This document shows positions 1-13,500 of a DNA stretch of 64,000 nt, in pieces. The first letter of the stretch is position 1, and every line of letters begins with the position of its first letter. A model generated the notes under the pieces. The model made no database searches, was not told the DNA's origin, and saw only the letters and a list, made by a program, of their open reading frames with translations. A program made the translations under genes and the position numbers. The DNA comes from Fasciolopsis buskii (taxonomy: Eukaryota; Platyhelminthes; Trematoda; Plagiorchiida; Fasciolidae). The DNA is taken from assembly GCA_008360955.1 (NCBI GenBank), contig LUCM01006580.1:62001-126000 (forward strand), read 5' to 3'.

Positions 1-3000
1 CCTGCTGAACACAGCTCGCCAGAATCAACATCACCCATGTTCACTCTATGAAACGAAGGTTCTACAATAAGCGTTTGGGTGATTCAGTCTAATCCAACAC
101 AGTTGCATTTTTAAGTGACATAGTCTGCCGCGCCATGAGCTAAAAATATGAAACTGATGGTAATTGTCGGATCACTTGAAGGTACAGGTGATTATCAGTG
201 ACCCCACAGTACAAGGCCTCACACAAAGGTCACATTGGGGACTTCTCAGAATTAATGAGATCAGTTCATTAATTGCTTCTAGTAACCAGTCCCTTTGCAC
301 AACCTCAACTATAACTGTCTCATCAATTCATTGAGCATTCATTTTGGCCAAAGAGGCCTATTTTCTTTTTATGCTGAGTGAACGTCATCAAACGGCATAT
401 CTTGTGCGGATAGTAGCGGAATTCTTCTGACTAACAAATGTTGGAAACCGATCGATTGAACCAATGGATCAACATTCGCTTTGTGTGTGCATGACTGTCA
501 GAGGCATTTGACAACACATCCGTGAAACCAAAGAATGGTATAGTGTTAATCTGGGGAGCCAAATTGTAACAAGTCTGGTGAAATCTGGCTTTCTAAACCG
601 TCTCATTAATGGTCATGTTTACCTAGCAGTGATCATCTGATAGACCATGCTGCCGGTAAACCGACTAGTAAAATTTTCTGCCTCGCGCTCTATGGGTGTT
701 TAATGAAACCTGCTGAGGTCCCGGATATTGGGATCCGTTAGTCCGCAATATGGTCTATGCTTTTGATTTCCAGCGGTGCGTAAGAACAGTTGAAGCCAAT
801 TTCTGTGTCTATTCACAGAAGGGTCACATTCTGCCAACCATTCAAACGGCGAACGAGAATCCGATACCTCTAACCGAAGGGAAACTCGTCTATGATTAAT
901 CCAACTGTGCCTAGACAAGTCATTTTCCTTACATACATGTGTTGTGATTTCAGTAGCTTTGGTTTTCCTTGGAATAGGTCAGTGAGCCTCACAATTAAGT
1001 AGCTGCACAATGATGCGTGATTTTCATCCAACTACATATCGAATAAAACAGGGAAACACTGCGACTCCCTCTTATAACAACAGTCCTCTTCCGATATTTA
1101 CCGTTTTCAAATGCCCAGTGCTCCGAACCTTTCTCCAGGCTCCTGTCCATCTCGGGACTGAAAAATCCGTCTCTATTAGTGCATGCAAAATAAAGACAGG
1201 CGTAAGTAACGAAATGGTTGTTTCTTACAAACCGCGAACTTCGAAGTACGCAGTTTCAATACAGAATTCTGGATAAATCTATCGAGCTGAAAATCAATGG
1301 AAAGCGGATGAAGAAGTCTCTTGTTCAAGTCCTTTTCATGCCAGTACATGACATTTTCATCACTAGCAAGGAAACAGTGAATGTGTCAGGATTTCAGTAG
1401 AGAGAAAATGTGTCTAGAACACGATGAAACTTGCCTTTTGCAGTTTGTCTGTTTCATTCTGATCGACTGGCTCGGCTTGTTTGGACTGAGAATGGATAGA
1501 AACGATCGACTACTGGCTGAGGTGGTGCCCTTCTCAGTCAAGCTGGGTTTGCTCCTCTCACCGCTGTTTGACAGATAGCCCAATAAAACTGTGGCTTCTG
1601 GACATTTGGGTGCAAGCTTTTGAAGTAACTCAATCACTGATGGTTCACGATAGAAATGGGGAGCATAGCTCCGCAGGCCGAAACGCAGACAAGATTCAGC
1701 ATTAACTTTTGGGCATTTGAGGGACGGGGGAGAGATGGGAAGAAAAATAGATCAATGGGATTTTTTCTTCTGAAAGTGTGCGCCAGAAGGTTACAAGAAG
1801 AACTGTTTTTGAGTGGTTTCATCTCCGTTTGATTCAAAGTAGTAATGTACTAGTGGACTTATGTCCTCATTGAGGAAGTAATCTATAAAGAAAGTTTACC
1901 TCTCTAGCAAGCAGTTCAAGAAGACCTACCCTTTAAGGCCAACGAGGAATACTCGCACACTGTGCAAGAGCTTGAACAGACAGTGAGTTCATGTTACTCC
2001 TTCAAATAAGCCATAGGCAGAGATAGACTGGTGCCGTTTGATTGTATTTAGATTGTCCTTGTTGGTTCTGTTACGTTAACACTAACCAAAGAATGATAGT
2101 ATTATGTAAACGTTTCGTGTAATCATTCCCGGTTGATCTGAAAATCCAGCGACTGTTTTAGCAGGACATACCACTGATGGACGATTCGGTTAAGTGCTTT
2201 TGAATGGTAGAGACCAATACTGCGGGATGTTAATATTTCATAGTACTCTTCTCAACCGCTTAAATAAAATTATCTAAGAATTCTTAATATTCACTTATAA
2301 ACTGCAGTGAACGGGCATACAGGTTGAATTCAGTACGAAAACACAATCGATGTTATCCCCACGGCAAACACAGGTTGTGTTGATAGCTTTTGGGTACAAA
2401 GAGCCTGGTTTTGCGATAGGACTAGCACTGGTTAGCTGAAGGCTAAAATCTTCCAGTAACTATTGCATAACAAAGGTCTCAAACATGAAATGGGACCAAC
2501 TGTGCGTTTGGTTTTTACCAAATGTTTCGCGAATGACGACTCCGGGTCATGACCAGGATAAATATTCAGTGTTTTGTGACATTGATTTGGCCAACTACCT
2601 GGGAAGATGTTCCAGTATCCGTTATGAAAGTCTTCAGTCTGTTATGCCGATGTAAGTGTCACCGCAACTGCAGATGAACTGGTATGGGAAATGTGAAGCA
2701 GAATGTGACTAGATTCACGCTGGTTCAGAATGACGGTCCAGGTGGTTTGCAAGATGCGAAGGTTCGCAGCTGGAAACATGCGATTAATGGCTGAGCTGAG
2801 TTTGTGACAAACATCACTGAGAATATAGTCTCCCTTGAGGGTCAGCGTGGTGTATATGATTTTTCTCTTTGTTTTATGGATTGAATCAATCTCCAGTTTT
2901 TGCTTTTGCTATACTCCGGCAGGAATCGGAGGCTGTTCATCAATTGGCTGACGGTTGATCGTGTTATATCTAAGCCCACTCGGTACCGTGGCCACCCCAG

Positions 3001-5548
3001 CGCGCATGTGATAGCATTGAAAATATGACCACGTGACCAATATCTTTGACTCAAGGAACACACTTGGACTGAATGGGGCTACTTAGTTTGCTCGACTCGG
3101 AACTTCCTATTAGTGCCTATGGTCGTATGGACCTGGATCACACACGAGCGTGGGCCACATTGTGACTTGCTGAGAACCGGTGCGCAGCCACGCTGTACTC
3201 GCTAATTGCATCCTATCAACCGATACAGATTACAAACGATTACCTGCGCTTCGTGCTGTATGCTACATTACCACACGAAAGACGCGTTTTATTTTTATAC
3301 AAAGGAACGAAGCTCATTCGTTATGTTGGCTTTCATTACACACTAATGGGTTTCCGCTGCTTACAGTTTTGCAATTAATCACAACCTAGTACTTTTTTAC
3401 CTCTTGTTTTATAATTTCTCTGCAAGAAGGGATGGCGACTAACGGAGAGCTGTTAAATGGTGAAGTTGATCAGCGGTAGGGGGTTCTAACCCTCGACCTT
3501 GAGGTTGAGACGCCACAACGTTGACTGCTGAAAATGTTTCAAACTTGATCCTCGGTGGTTCATAGTAAATGCTTGCCTCGGACATAATTTTCGAATGACA
3601 GATTCTAACCTCACTGCTGGCGGCTAACGTGGATCACAAAATTAACTACTCTTTCAAGCGTGCATCGCTTGTATCAACCCTAAAACTATCTCATTACCCA
3701 GCGCTAAACATGACACATTGAGAGGGTAAATTGACACACCTCCGTACCACATTCCAATTCAGCATCAGCGCAAAACTCCAGCATGTACTAAAGGTCCGTT
3801 GGCTGAGCGAAAATCTCCCACTTATGTTAACCACACCACTGTACGCCAAAATCTAACTGCTGTGCCGTACTTGCATTCCGCAGTTCGGGCTAGTCTATCT
3901 GCCAACCTAAACTTTATGACCACCTATGCCTGTGAACCATAACCGGGTAACTCCTACAGATATGCTGCACTGAGAGTCAAATTACGAAAACTGCGCTGTG
4001 ATAAATGCTGTTTGATCCATGATTGAAATGTTCAAACACCATCCTGTTTGACCACGTAGCTCAGCCGGTAGGGCACAGGAGGTGTAAATGCGAGGGTTGC
4101 GTCTATGTCCTGATCCAAATCCCGCCGAGTCAAAGACTAGTCGCATTTGGATCAACCGTTTATTCTGCTTAAGTCAAGAGCAATATATGGTATAGTAATG
4201 CAATACTGCAACTCTTCCATAGGGATCCTAGTGTTCCTCCTTCCTTCAATGATCTTGCTTTATTGTGTTGTATTCTATAAAAGTTTGTGTAAATAAATGC
4301 CTCCTTTTAGGCAAAATTCATTAGTCAGGATTTAGATACCTTCGTGGTTTGAGTAGAAGTTGTTTTCATTCAAATCGTTCAATGATGTTGTCCATCCTGA
4401 TCAATGAGCTTTGCGAAGGCTACCGGTTCTGACGTATTAGATGCCTGTGTTCCTTCCCTAACAGTTTACAATCACCATTTCGAAGAACAGAAAGACATCC
4501 GAATAAAGATGTATCCGGAGAAGAGAATGGATAGATTCATTTTCCTCACAAACCTGGGACCCCAATACCATTCCATAATTCAGAATAAAAAATCATATTG
4601 ACATAGGAAGCTATAATGTGGACCTGGGAGACTATGGGTTTAACTTCAGAATGGGTTACCACTACAACTGGTTTGGCACGCAAATGAAACGCCAGACACG
4701 CCTCCCCACGCCCGGCCCCAGTGACACTATCGACTACTGTGGTATCTGATTTTAGCTTGGGCCATTATTTTCGCGGTCTCTTATCAGAGTCAGTCAACGT
4801 TCTCGTTAGTTGCTATATCATGCGTGCCACTAAACCAATTTTCTTGCGATTAAGATCTTAGTTCCCCCGAATCTACGTCACATTTTCTCATTTCTATGAT
4901 ATTTTTAAACTCAAACTTGAAGTGCCATTAAGAGAAGATTTTTCCGTCAAGCAACTGCACCTCACCAGCACAAATTGAACCGTTTTCATCGTGTGCTGGT
5001 TGACCTCCACACCTCTCGATCCGGTCGGTTTTGGCAAATTTAGGCTCCAAATGGGTTCAAATCTGACCAGTCAACGTCTGGATGCCGTCATCATTCAGAC
5101 CACTGGACAATGCTCTCATTGCCTTGATGAGTGTACAGTGCATGTGAAACGGCCGCCCACGGACCTGGATTCTGGAAGTTATCAGCTGTGCCGTTCACAC
5201 GTGATGAGCTACCCACTAACTTCAACACCGGAATGATGAAAGAAGTCCCACGGAGAGGATGACAAGATTTCCTTACGAAACGTTTGCCCATAGATTAAGA
5301 CCAAGGTATCCACTAAAAGCCATTTGTAATATCATACGAAATCTAATAATGGAATCTTCTTTTAATATTGCGAATTTAAATGTAGGCAAAAAAACATCAG
5401 TTAGAACGCGTGACAATGATGTTTGAAGTACTTAGTTAAGTATGTTATACCCTTCTTTTTGACAGTAAAAGCAGAGATCAACTGACTCACAAAAATCACC
5501 AACTTATGTTAAAAACATGAGCAAAATTCATATAGGAATGATAGTAAC
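1..5548. other. no supported gene; unassigned sequence
   Basis: The open frames here are all under 90 codons, none resembles a family I know, and no convincing splice-bounded conserved exon was found. A stretch near 4050-4120 has an A-box-like TAGCTCAGCCGG, as in tRNA genes, but no matching B box or stems. I read the interval as intergenic or long-intron DNA. Confidence 0.5.
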
Positions 5549-6104
5549 TGTTGCATTAACCAGATAGACTGATCGACGCAACACTGAAGCACAAAACGCC
5601 AGTACTAGACGTCAAAATAGCACAAAGACAACGTCTGCGGTCTAGCAGGACACTAACACACACTGAGGTTGGAAACAATGATTCGGGTTTGCGCCTTCAA
5701 GTCCCAATGGAACGGACCAGATGCCCCTTTCAGTGGGCAGTTACGCGGAAACGGAAAAAGGCGCGGAATTCGAATGGCTAACCCAAACTGCTACCGAGAG
5801 AGAGAAGACGAACACAGAACACGATCACATGTTTATTGGTAACCTATCAATACAAGTCAGAAGTCAAGTGAGCTCTACCGTTTATATAGTTTTATGGGGT
5901 GGCCTTGGTCGATAAATGGAGCAGTCAATCACAGAGCGAGGTTTGATTAATCTTTTTGCGGCTATGCAAAACTTCTCAACCGCGCAATATTTAAAATAAC
6001 GTCAATTTCAAAACACCTCGAAAAGTATGGATTCTTGTCGAAAAATAACGACATAATTAAAATCTGCGACACTAAAAACACTGGATTGGTCACCGTCTAT
6101 GACA
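5549..6104 (-). repeat. LTR-like interspersed repeat, copy 1 (solo LTR candidate)
   Basis: This roughly 556-bp unit recurs at 52941-53509 (same strand) and 59962-60538 (opposite strand). Read on the - strand it starts TGTC and ends AACA, the usual TGT...ACA form of LTRs. It holds a TATATAA box (on + at about 5882-5888) and an AATAAA about 50 bases downstream, the spacing expected of U3/R. The flanking five bases are GTAAC on the left and GTGAC on the right, a near target-site duplication. No internal coding region is attached, so a solo LTR is the simplest reading. The parent family (Gypsy or BEL type) is unknown. Confidence 0.6.
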
Positions 6105-9100
6105 GTGACCCGTATGGGCAGTAACTTCAGCCTCATAGTCTTGCACACATAAATCCGTAGTAAATCAGGATTACAAGAACTCAACCAGTAACTAAAGAAC
6201 TGCGCTTTGCACAATTGGGAATAATAATTTAACTTTAGAATGGTCAGTACATCGAACACAGGGACGAACATCCTTCCGGTAAATCTGCAGGACACTTTCG
6301 GGACCGCCACAATGAGACTGAACCTTGAATTGCTTGCACTGCTCCATGACCCTATGAGCTATGCACGATGGCTTATCTCAAGCCGAATATTCGATCAACC
6401 CTGGAATGTCAACGGGTAGAGGCCTGACTAAGCGATCTCCTGGTTCTCCATTCGGCAAGTCAGCCGAACAATAACTGACCCAGGACGGAAGTCTTCTGCT
6501 TAACCACTCCTCGCAACCTTGCGGCAGATTCTTACAAGAAACAAATGGCTTTTGTTCAGAACTCGAATCGATCCCGCCTCATCTAATGGACTCCCTTGCA
6601 GTATTCGCCCACCACATACCATGAATTCCATCGAGCAGGAAGTGCAGTGATAATGAAGCACTGCTAGGAGTTCTCTTTCTTTGATTCAACCTTTATCTTT
6701 TGTCTCTCATTCGTGACGAGGTCCTTAGCAAAAATAGAACTAGAGAAACTTCCCTATGATTGATTCTTTCGCGTTCTTGTGCTTGGATAACGTCCTACTG
6801 CCTTGAGGTTCCTAAAGAAAAACCCTTTCGGTCGTGTGGACAGCAGCGAAGTACCGTTTACCTAAATACTTTCGGTGAGCTTTTTATAACCAACTTTGCC
6901 AATCTGTCTCATCGATAATGGGTTCACCTACAGACAGACATTGGCTCAGATATCTTCAAAAACTCGCAAGTAACCTGAAAAAGAATCGACAATTCACAAC
7001 CTAAACCCACTTCCTCGTGTGGTGCGAAATGCATTAGGACAGCCTATTTTCTTTAGTGTCGAACTTTTGTGTAAATTCTAATTTTGTGATTTTCATTGCG
7101 CTGGCATTCATTATTTTGCTTCCTCCAAGGATTCGACTTTTTGTTAGAAATCTCCTGAATAGAACAATTTCATTTATGAGATGTATTCATCAACTCAGTT
7201 AGTAAATCAACTACATCTTACTTTTCGCGGTATTCTTTATTATTCAAAGTCAAAATTGTTAATCAAAAGTCATAGAATAGCATCGTGCATTCACTAGGAC
7301 AATAAATATCCAGACATTTCTAAACCAGGTTTAAGTATGCATTAAAGCAAAGACCAATCTATAGTTTCAGGTAGCATATCTGGTTTTCGTCCAAAACGAT
7401 CTGTTTACCTACTTCTCTACCGTACGGCTTGATGCCGAGCTAGATCGTTTGGAACAGTTATCAGCACCTAGAAAAGTGACCTGATCTGCACGTATGAGAA
7501 CACCACTTGACGCAGTGTTGACAATGGTCCCAACGAGTGGGAGAAATAAAATAAAGAAAGCCCAGTAAAACCGATATCCTGGGGCGAAGAAACGGTTTCT
7601 TAAGGCAGCTGACCCCGTATACTTGGTTGTGCACAGTGGCAAACATAGACACTGGTTCCCTGGCTTTATTCAGCGTCGGACTGGAATTGTCAAGTGTGTC
7701 ATCAGATGTGAAGACTGATGGCATATGAATCACCTACATTATATCACGATTTACCCTTTGACATCATTCTAGATACGTTCCCCTACCATGAAAACGCAAA
7801 GGAAGCCGTGAAAGTGTGATCGAATTGGTTTTTCAGTAAACCAGCTCCAAGATTGAATATACAGTGATACACGAAGGCTTATGCAAGATTACTTCAGTCG
7901 GAGGGGGGTACCACAGGAACAAATATACTGAGGTCGAACACATGATGTTCAATTCTGAATTGAGCGTATCAGGTCTGATAAGTGGATTCCAAACGTCATT
8001 GTTGTTCTGGCCTACTAGTTGTCAGCATCACTGACTTTACTGACTTTGAGCATACGGATGATGGGCCAAGTCTAGGCAAGTTGCGAGCACTTCCCGACAA
8101 TGGGAGCAACAATTAACTGCTTGAGATATGCTTTGCACATTCGAAGTGTAAAATGTTTTTTGCAGAACTGCAATGGGCTAAAACCGAAACTTGTTCTTGT
8201 ATGGAAGAAGTTAGGAACAGTAAATTTCTGTTAGTTGGACAGTTACCTCTCCCCTAGTGGTAGTATATCTGATGAAGGTTTTTCGCGTACATAAAAAACT
8301 CGATTGGAGTGCAACGTCTTATACATTTGTGGGTAGCGGCGCGATATCAAATCATCGATACAAGCTCGAGCTTACACATGGCGGATGCACGATGGGTCCT
8401 GATTAATGGCATAAAAATACGTTCGCTGAGAACAGATGTGCGAAAACTTTCGGGTTTAAACATCGATGTCTGGGTTGTACTGCTAGAACAAAGCTCGAAG
8501 ACTACGTCAGCAACTCTGAGTTTAGGTCTTGAGTTTTGGGTCACAGGGCGAAGTCGTTGGAAGAAGCATTGAAATTGAATAGCTTACGGTGGTTTTCAGT
8601 CACACGCGACTGGCCCCGATAGAGGTCACTCTTAGATGTATCCAATTATTGGATGTTTATTCAAGGTGGACGGCTCATATTGCAGCGAAAAGGTATTAAC
8701 ATCTGAACCACTGGGTTGTCTGGAGAGATCGAGTTAGATCACCGGGTCGAGATCCTTAAGGTACCTCAACGTAATGGTTGGAGACATTAAGCGAAAGGTT
8801 TCAATAATGCAATCCTTCTGTTTCAAGCAGTGTTGGTTGTTTTTCACTGATGGGAATATAAAAAATGTCATTCCTTTTTTTGTTCTTTTATCTCCTCCTC
8901 CTCCGAAAATGTCAAACCACACTATGAGAACCACGCTACAGCTTGCGTAATGTCCATAGTTTGAATTCTTAGAAATCAGCGCAATATTATATTTGCGGTC
9001 ACCTTTGATGGTGACCAGGTTAAACGAAATTAGTTCCCTTGATGAGAACGAATTCTATCAAAAAATCCGGAGATGGCTGAGTTGCAGTAAAATAGAAGAA

Positions 9101-10306
9101 AACTAATATCAATTTTTAAAGTAATCGTCCGTATTCCTAACCTTAGTTATTCGGCCGAAAATTTCCACCACTCGAATTTTTCAGTAGAAATTTAATGCAC
9201 AAAAGTGAAGGTATGTAGGTTACTGAGACAACAATGTTCGAGTCCCAGAAACAACCAAGAGGCCCAAAATACACCGTTCACCATAGAGACCACATGTAGC
9301 TTGAAGATCTAAAAAGTGCAATTTCCCAACTTTTCAAGAAGGCCAGTTATTAACTCCAATTTCACAACTCCAGAGCTTTAGCAGGAGTTTTGGTACCATA
9401 AGTATGATGTAATATCATGTGCGTGACCTTTTTTGCGTTGAAGACGTCAAAAACGGTAGGAAATAGCAACATGGGAATCGACAGTAAATCCAGCAGGGCT
9501 TCGGCTGACGACGACCGTCATGGTTTGAAAACGTAATGCGCAGAACGTAACGTGGACAGTAGCAAGCAGCAAGCGAGTAAAATTGTCAGAAATCAGTCGT
9601 GACGGTAGGTTCCGCGAACACCCGATCCATTGCAACCTTGGGCAGGTGGGATAGACGATGGACATAGTGTTCTGTCTCTCAAACGCCATTTGTTCTCGAG
9701 GCGATCAGCCTTGTGATACCATCGGTCCGGAAATGAGGCCACGTTTGACATCGTGTGTGTGTGTGTGTGTGTGTGTGTCTCAGTTGTCCATTAACTAGAC
9801 ATGTGTTCAGTCTGGCCTGAATGACAGACAAACTCACAATGGCACCGGCAAGCCGAGGTGAGCATCGTACCGTTTGGAGTGGGTTCACGCAGTCCTCTAT
9901 CAACGCTCCGTTTCGTGAACACTATTGGACTTCGCTGAAAAGATTACATTTTAAGCATCCCAACGTTATCAGTTCAAATGTAATCTTTGTGCTTATTCGG
10001 CAGGAAAGTCGACTCAATATGATATTTCATTGAATTTCGAGGGATGAGTTCATGCAGAAACTTTGTCATCCTGTCCTTGAGAAACATCTGTCTATTCCTG
10101 GAGGGGAAATAAACGAGTACAGCTGAGTGGAATTTCGGCGGAGACACGTAACCTACAATCATCAGAAGTCAGGGTCTTGAAAACTATGGCAAAACCCTAA
10201 AAGCGTTTTTTGTTTTAATTGCCACCCACAGTCGCCTTGGACACCGAGGTCATTTTTATATTGAACTAATGAATCCAGATAGAAGAAACCAAAGGCGGAA
10301 ATCATT
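6105..10306. other. no supported gene; unassigned sequence
   Basis: Only short open frames without recognisable similarity occur here. A (GT)n microsatellite lies at about 9753-9778. Nothing else is supported. Confidence 0.45.
9753..9778. repeat. (GT)n microsatellite
   Basis: An uninterrupted dinucleotide GT run of about 13 units. Confidence 0.95.
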
Positions 10307-10438
10307 TTAAACCTGAGGTTTCAGCCATAACTTGAAGTACCCATCAACCGTCGTCTGCATCAGCAAAACAGAAAAGGACACTGATCTGTCTATTGCCACA
10401 AGTTGTACCGTTTTATTATCTGAACAGCTGATAAGACA
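10307..10438 (-). CDS. weak candidate WD-repeat-type exon(s)
   Basis: On the - strand, after an acceptor-like TTCTCACATGCAG, an open frame contains CSDNKTV and then VDGYFKLW, followed by CAG|GTTT. The DGYFKLW string resembles a WD-repeat strand (WDR75 has a DGYFKVW segment, and an SDNK string elsewhere). In WDR75 these two segments lie far apart, whereas here they almost touch, and no neighbouring exons were found. It may be a chance open frame. A second AG at about 10348, just before the VDGYFKLW part, could instead define a small exon of about 42 nt. Confidence 0.2.
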   Translation of the reverse strand, partial: CLISCSDNKTVQLVAIDRSVSFSVLLMQTTVDGYFKLWLKPQV

Positions 10439-10522
10439 GTCTGCATGTGAGAACCTGAACTCGTTTATCGGATTTAGGTAAGTAATGTATTTCCAATTGT
10501 CCTCGTAAACGGTTTTGCTCAT

Positions 10523-13500
10523 TAGTTAGGCTTCCGAATTTCTGTCACATCAGCAGTGAAGCCGGACGTCACTGCGCAGGACGAAAAACCTATATTGCAT
10601 AAATTCCGACAAAATCCAACCTTCAGCATTCTAAATATGGGAGTGCAATTTTCCCTAAACAACAGAACAAGCTTCCGTCCGGGATTGTCAAGTAATCAGG
10701 CAACTGTGTTTCATTCCAACTGATAAGACAGAAAATTTCACACGACAATAGGGAACTTCGCATACTCGTTGCAAATTCAACTCGATCTGATAATCTGTCA
10801 CATGTACACACTTACACTACAGCCCTCTTCAAAATTTATCATATGCTAAAGATGGATTTGCGTAGACGAGCGAGTATGGGTTGGCTTTTATCCGCTCCAG
10901 AGGGAGCAAGGTTTTTGTTAATGTTATCTGCTTTCACGTTGGTATCTGTCATTTTCGCCTTGTTTCGGAACGGTTGCCTTGGTGATTGATTATGGTTTTG
11001 TCGTCACAAGCAATCCCGCAGGTGAACTGAAAATCTATTGCACTGCTGTGTTTCTGTCATCATAGACATTTCGCTCTTTGGTTGTGGAGATATGTTTCAG
11101 TATGTCTTCGGGACTCATCTATACAGGAAAATATTGATCCATCAGTTCCAATGGTCAGCTTCCAGTGTTTGCCCGTCAAAAGGATTTCCTCAGTATCTCC
11201 TCGAACTCCCATGCTCGAAGACGTTCGGTCAACAGAGAGGGAGGGTAGGCCTTCTTGATCAAACCGCATGCTGATTGGATCGACAAGACAGCGACAGTGC
11301 AGGTTGCGTAGAGTGAGAGTAAACTGGTTACATCTGATGAACTGACCTCATTAGACCTGAGAGATCCTCATAAATCTCATACAGCAGACTGTTACATAAA
11401 AGTACAAATGTGGATAATTAGATTGAAATAACTCAAACGGTTATTGTGACATCTGCGTTCCATAGTGTCACCAGAAGTGCTTTTGATTACGGGAAACAAT
11501 ATACTGCGTGAGCAACTTGTTTCGTAATGTTTGCCCGAAATGGATCAGTATGTCTTGTGTTGTCTTTGAGACCGTGGACCAAACACTGACTGGTGGCTAG
11601 CCAGTTGACAGGGTGACCGAAGGGAGAAGTGCACCGAAGTGCTGGCGCTGCAAGCTATGGTGAGCCAATCAATGTGAGTTACTTCTTACGGCCTAGTTTC
11701 CCCAATGTGTGCTTGTCTGCTTGCACCTATGGTAGAGTTGCTGTCTGTGATGTGCTGGACACATCAACTACGAGGAAATTACCACAGCCAATGGGTTCGT
11801 ATTTCCTAATAAGACTGAAATGTCTGGGTTATTTTGTAAATATTAAGTGGTATAAAAGCAGTTGCAGCGAAAGTTGAATCTGATTGCGGTAACCCTAGCT
11901 TGTAGACCTGTGTAAGTCAATACTCGTTATAAGCCGTAAAAACTACCCACCATTTCGCAACAAATTTCGTGAATTCACCCATGTACCTTTTTGACTTGAC
12001 CATTCCCATTGTTAAAAACCTGACAAGTAAATAAAGAAGTGGAACTCTGATTGGACCACCGTGTAGAATTATAAAGCATCATTCCATAAATCCGGGGGCG
12101 GTTGCAGATGAACAGCAAAATCAAGAAGAGAGCAGCTGTAATTGGCCAGGCGAACGCGAAACTAACTGACGGCGGAGGCTGGAGCGAATCTAACGCAGTG
12201 AAGCACCATCTTTTTGCGTTTATGGTCAGCAGACTTCAAATAAAACCTTAGGAAAGTATGAACCCTTCGAAAAACCACGTTACCGATTCTCTACAATACA
12301 CAAAGTCATTCGGGTTCCCGCATTGTAAATGACAATTCCATTGCAGTTTACTATCAAAGTTCATACTCAGGCGCTTACCGAGATTCAATCTAAATAGGTG
12401 TTTTATTGACAACAGCAAAATCTGTCAGATAGCGGGGGCAAGTTTGGATGAAAATATATTTAAGGTACGTGAAAGAAATAAGTTTAAAATTTCTTTGAGT
12501 GAACAGATTTTTCATTTGGGGTAGGTCTTCGTTAAGTTTCCAAAATATAGCAGAATCGGACAAAATACAGCAAAATCAGTAACTCATCGTACTTGAACAA
12601 AGTGAATGTGTAGGATACTGGGACTATACTAAAAAACCTAAATGGAAGCAATACGGAACACCATATGTGGTACCATCAAACTGCAGAAAAAAGTTTCGAA
12701 AATGCATCTTACTTTCGTTTGCTACCTCCTACTGCAAAAATGGTCTGACCCTGGCTGGACGTTTTAGGGGTTTGCCGAAGCGGTAGACATCGGAGTGCTG
12801 GCTCAAAATTTGATGAGCAATCGCAAAAGAATTTGGAGACAACCCCACTGTGTGTCGAATATGCTTGTCTTCGGCTATTGGCATAGATGACAGTACGTAA
12901 CATCGGATCTGGCTAACCACGATAGACTACAGTCCTAATGTTTTGCATCTGCTTTCAGACAGGCGCATGTTTATGTGGAATTAGTCACAGGTTAAAATGT
13001 CCAATTGATGGCTCACATGGTCCTCCCATTGATGGTGTATTCATATGTATTGCTGTTCATTGGTGTTATTGTGAATAACTGAAAAATGCATGTGCGTTAC
13101 GATTGGTAGTTTCCTACTGGTTCCAAGTGGTCCTTTCAGCCTCACTCAGATAGACTGTGTTCGCTGTCCCTATCAAGACTAGTTACCGTGGTTTCCATGT
13201 GAGAGGCTTTTGACCAACTATAGCGAATGACGGGTAAAAATGGAAATATGTAACTGTTCACCAAATCAGATCGTAAAATATCGACCGGCGGGCCTTCTGA
13301 TGGTTCCGCATCTTGAATTTGGGCAAAGTTTGCCCGATCTGATCAGGAACATTCCGGAAGACCGGAATGAATTTCAGGAAACAGTCAGATGGATGGCTCG
13401 ATCAAATACTGGCAATGATTAGCTTGCGTAACAACAAAAGTAATGTATAACATGTTTTGTTAGCATCCAAAAATGTGGAATGCTCCAACTAATATTCATT

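Noticed and set aside
4050..4120. A-box-like TAGCTCAGCCGG suggesting a tRNA gene
   Set aside because: No B box and no acceptor or T stem at tRNA spacing.
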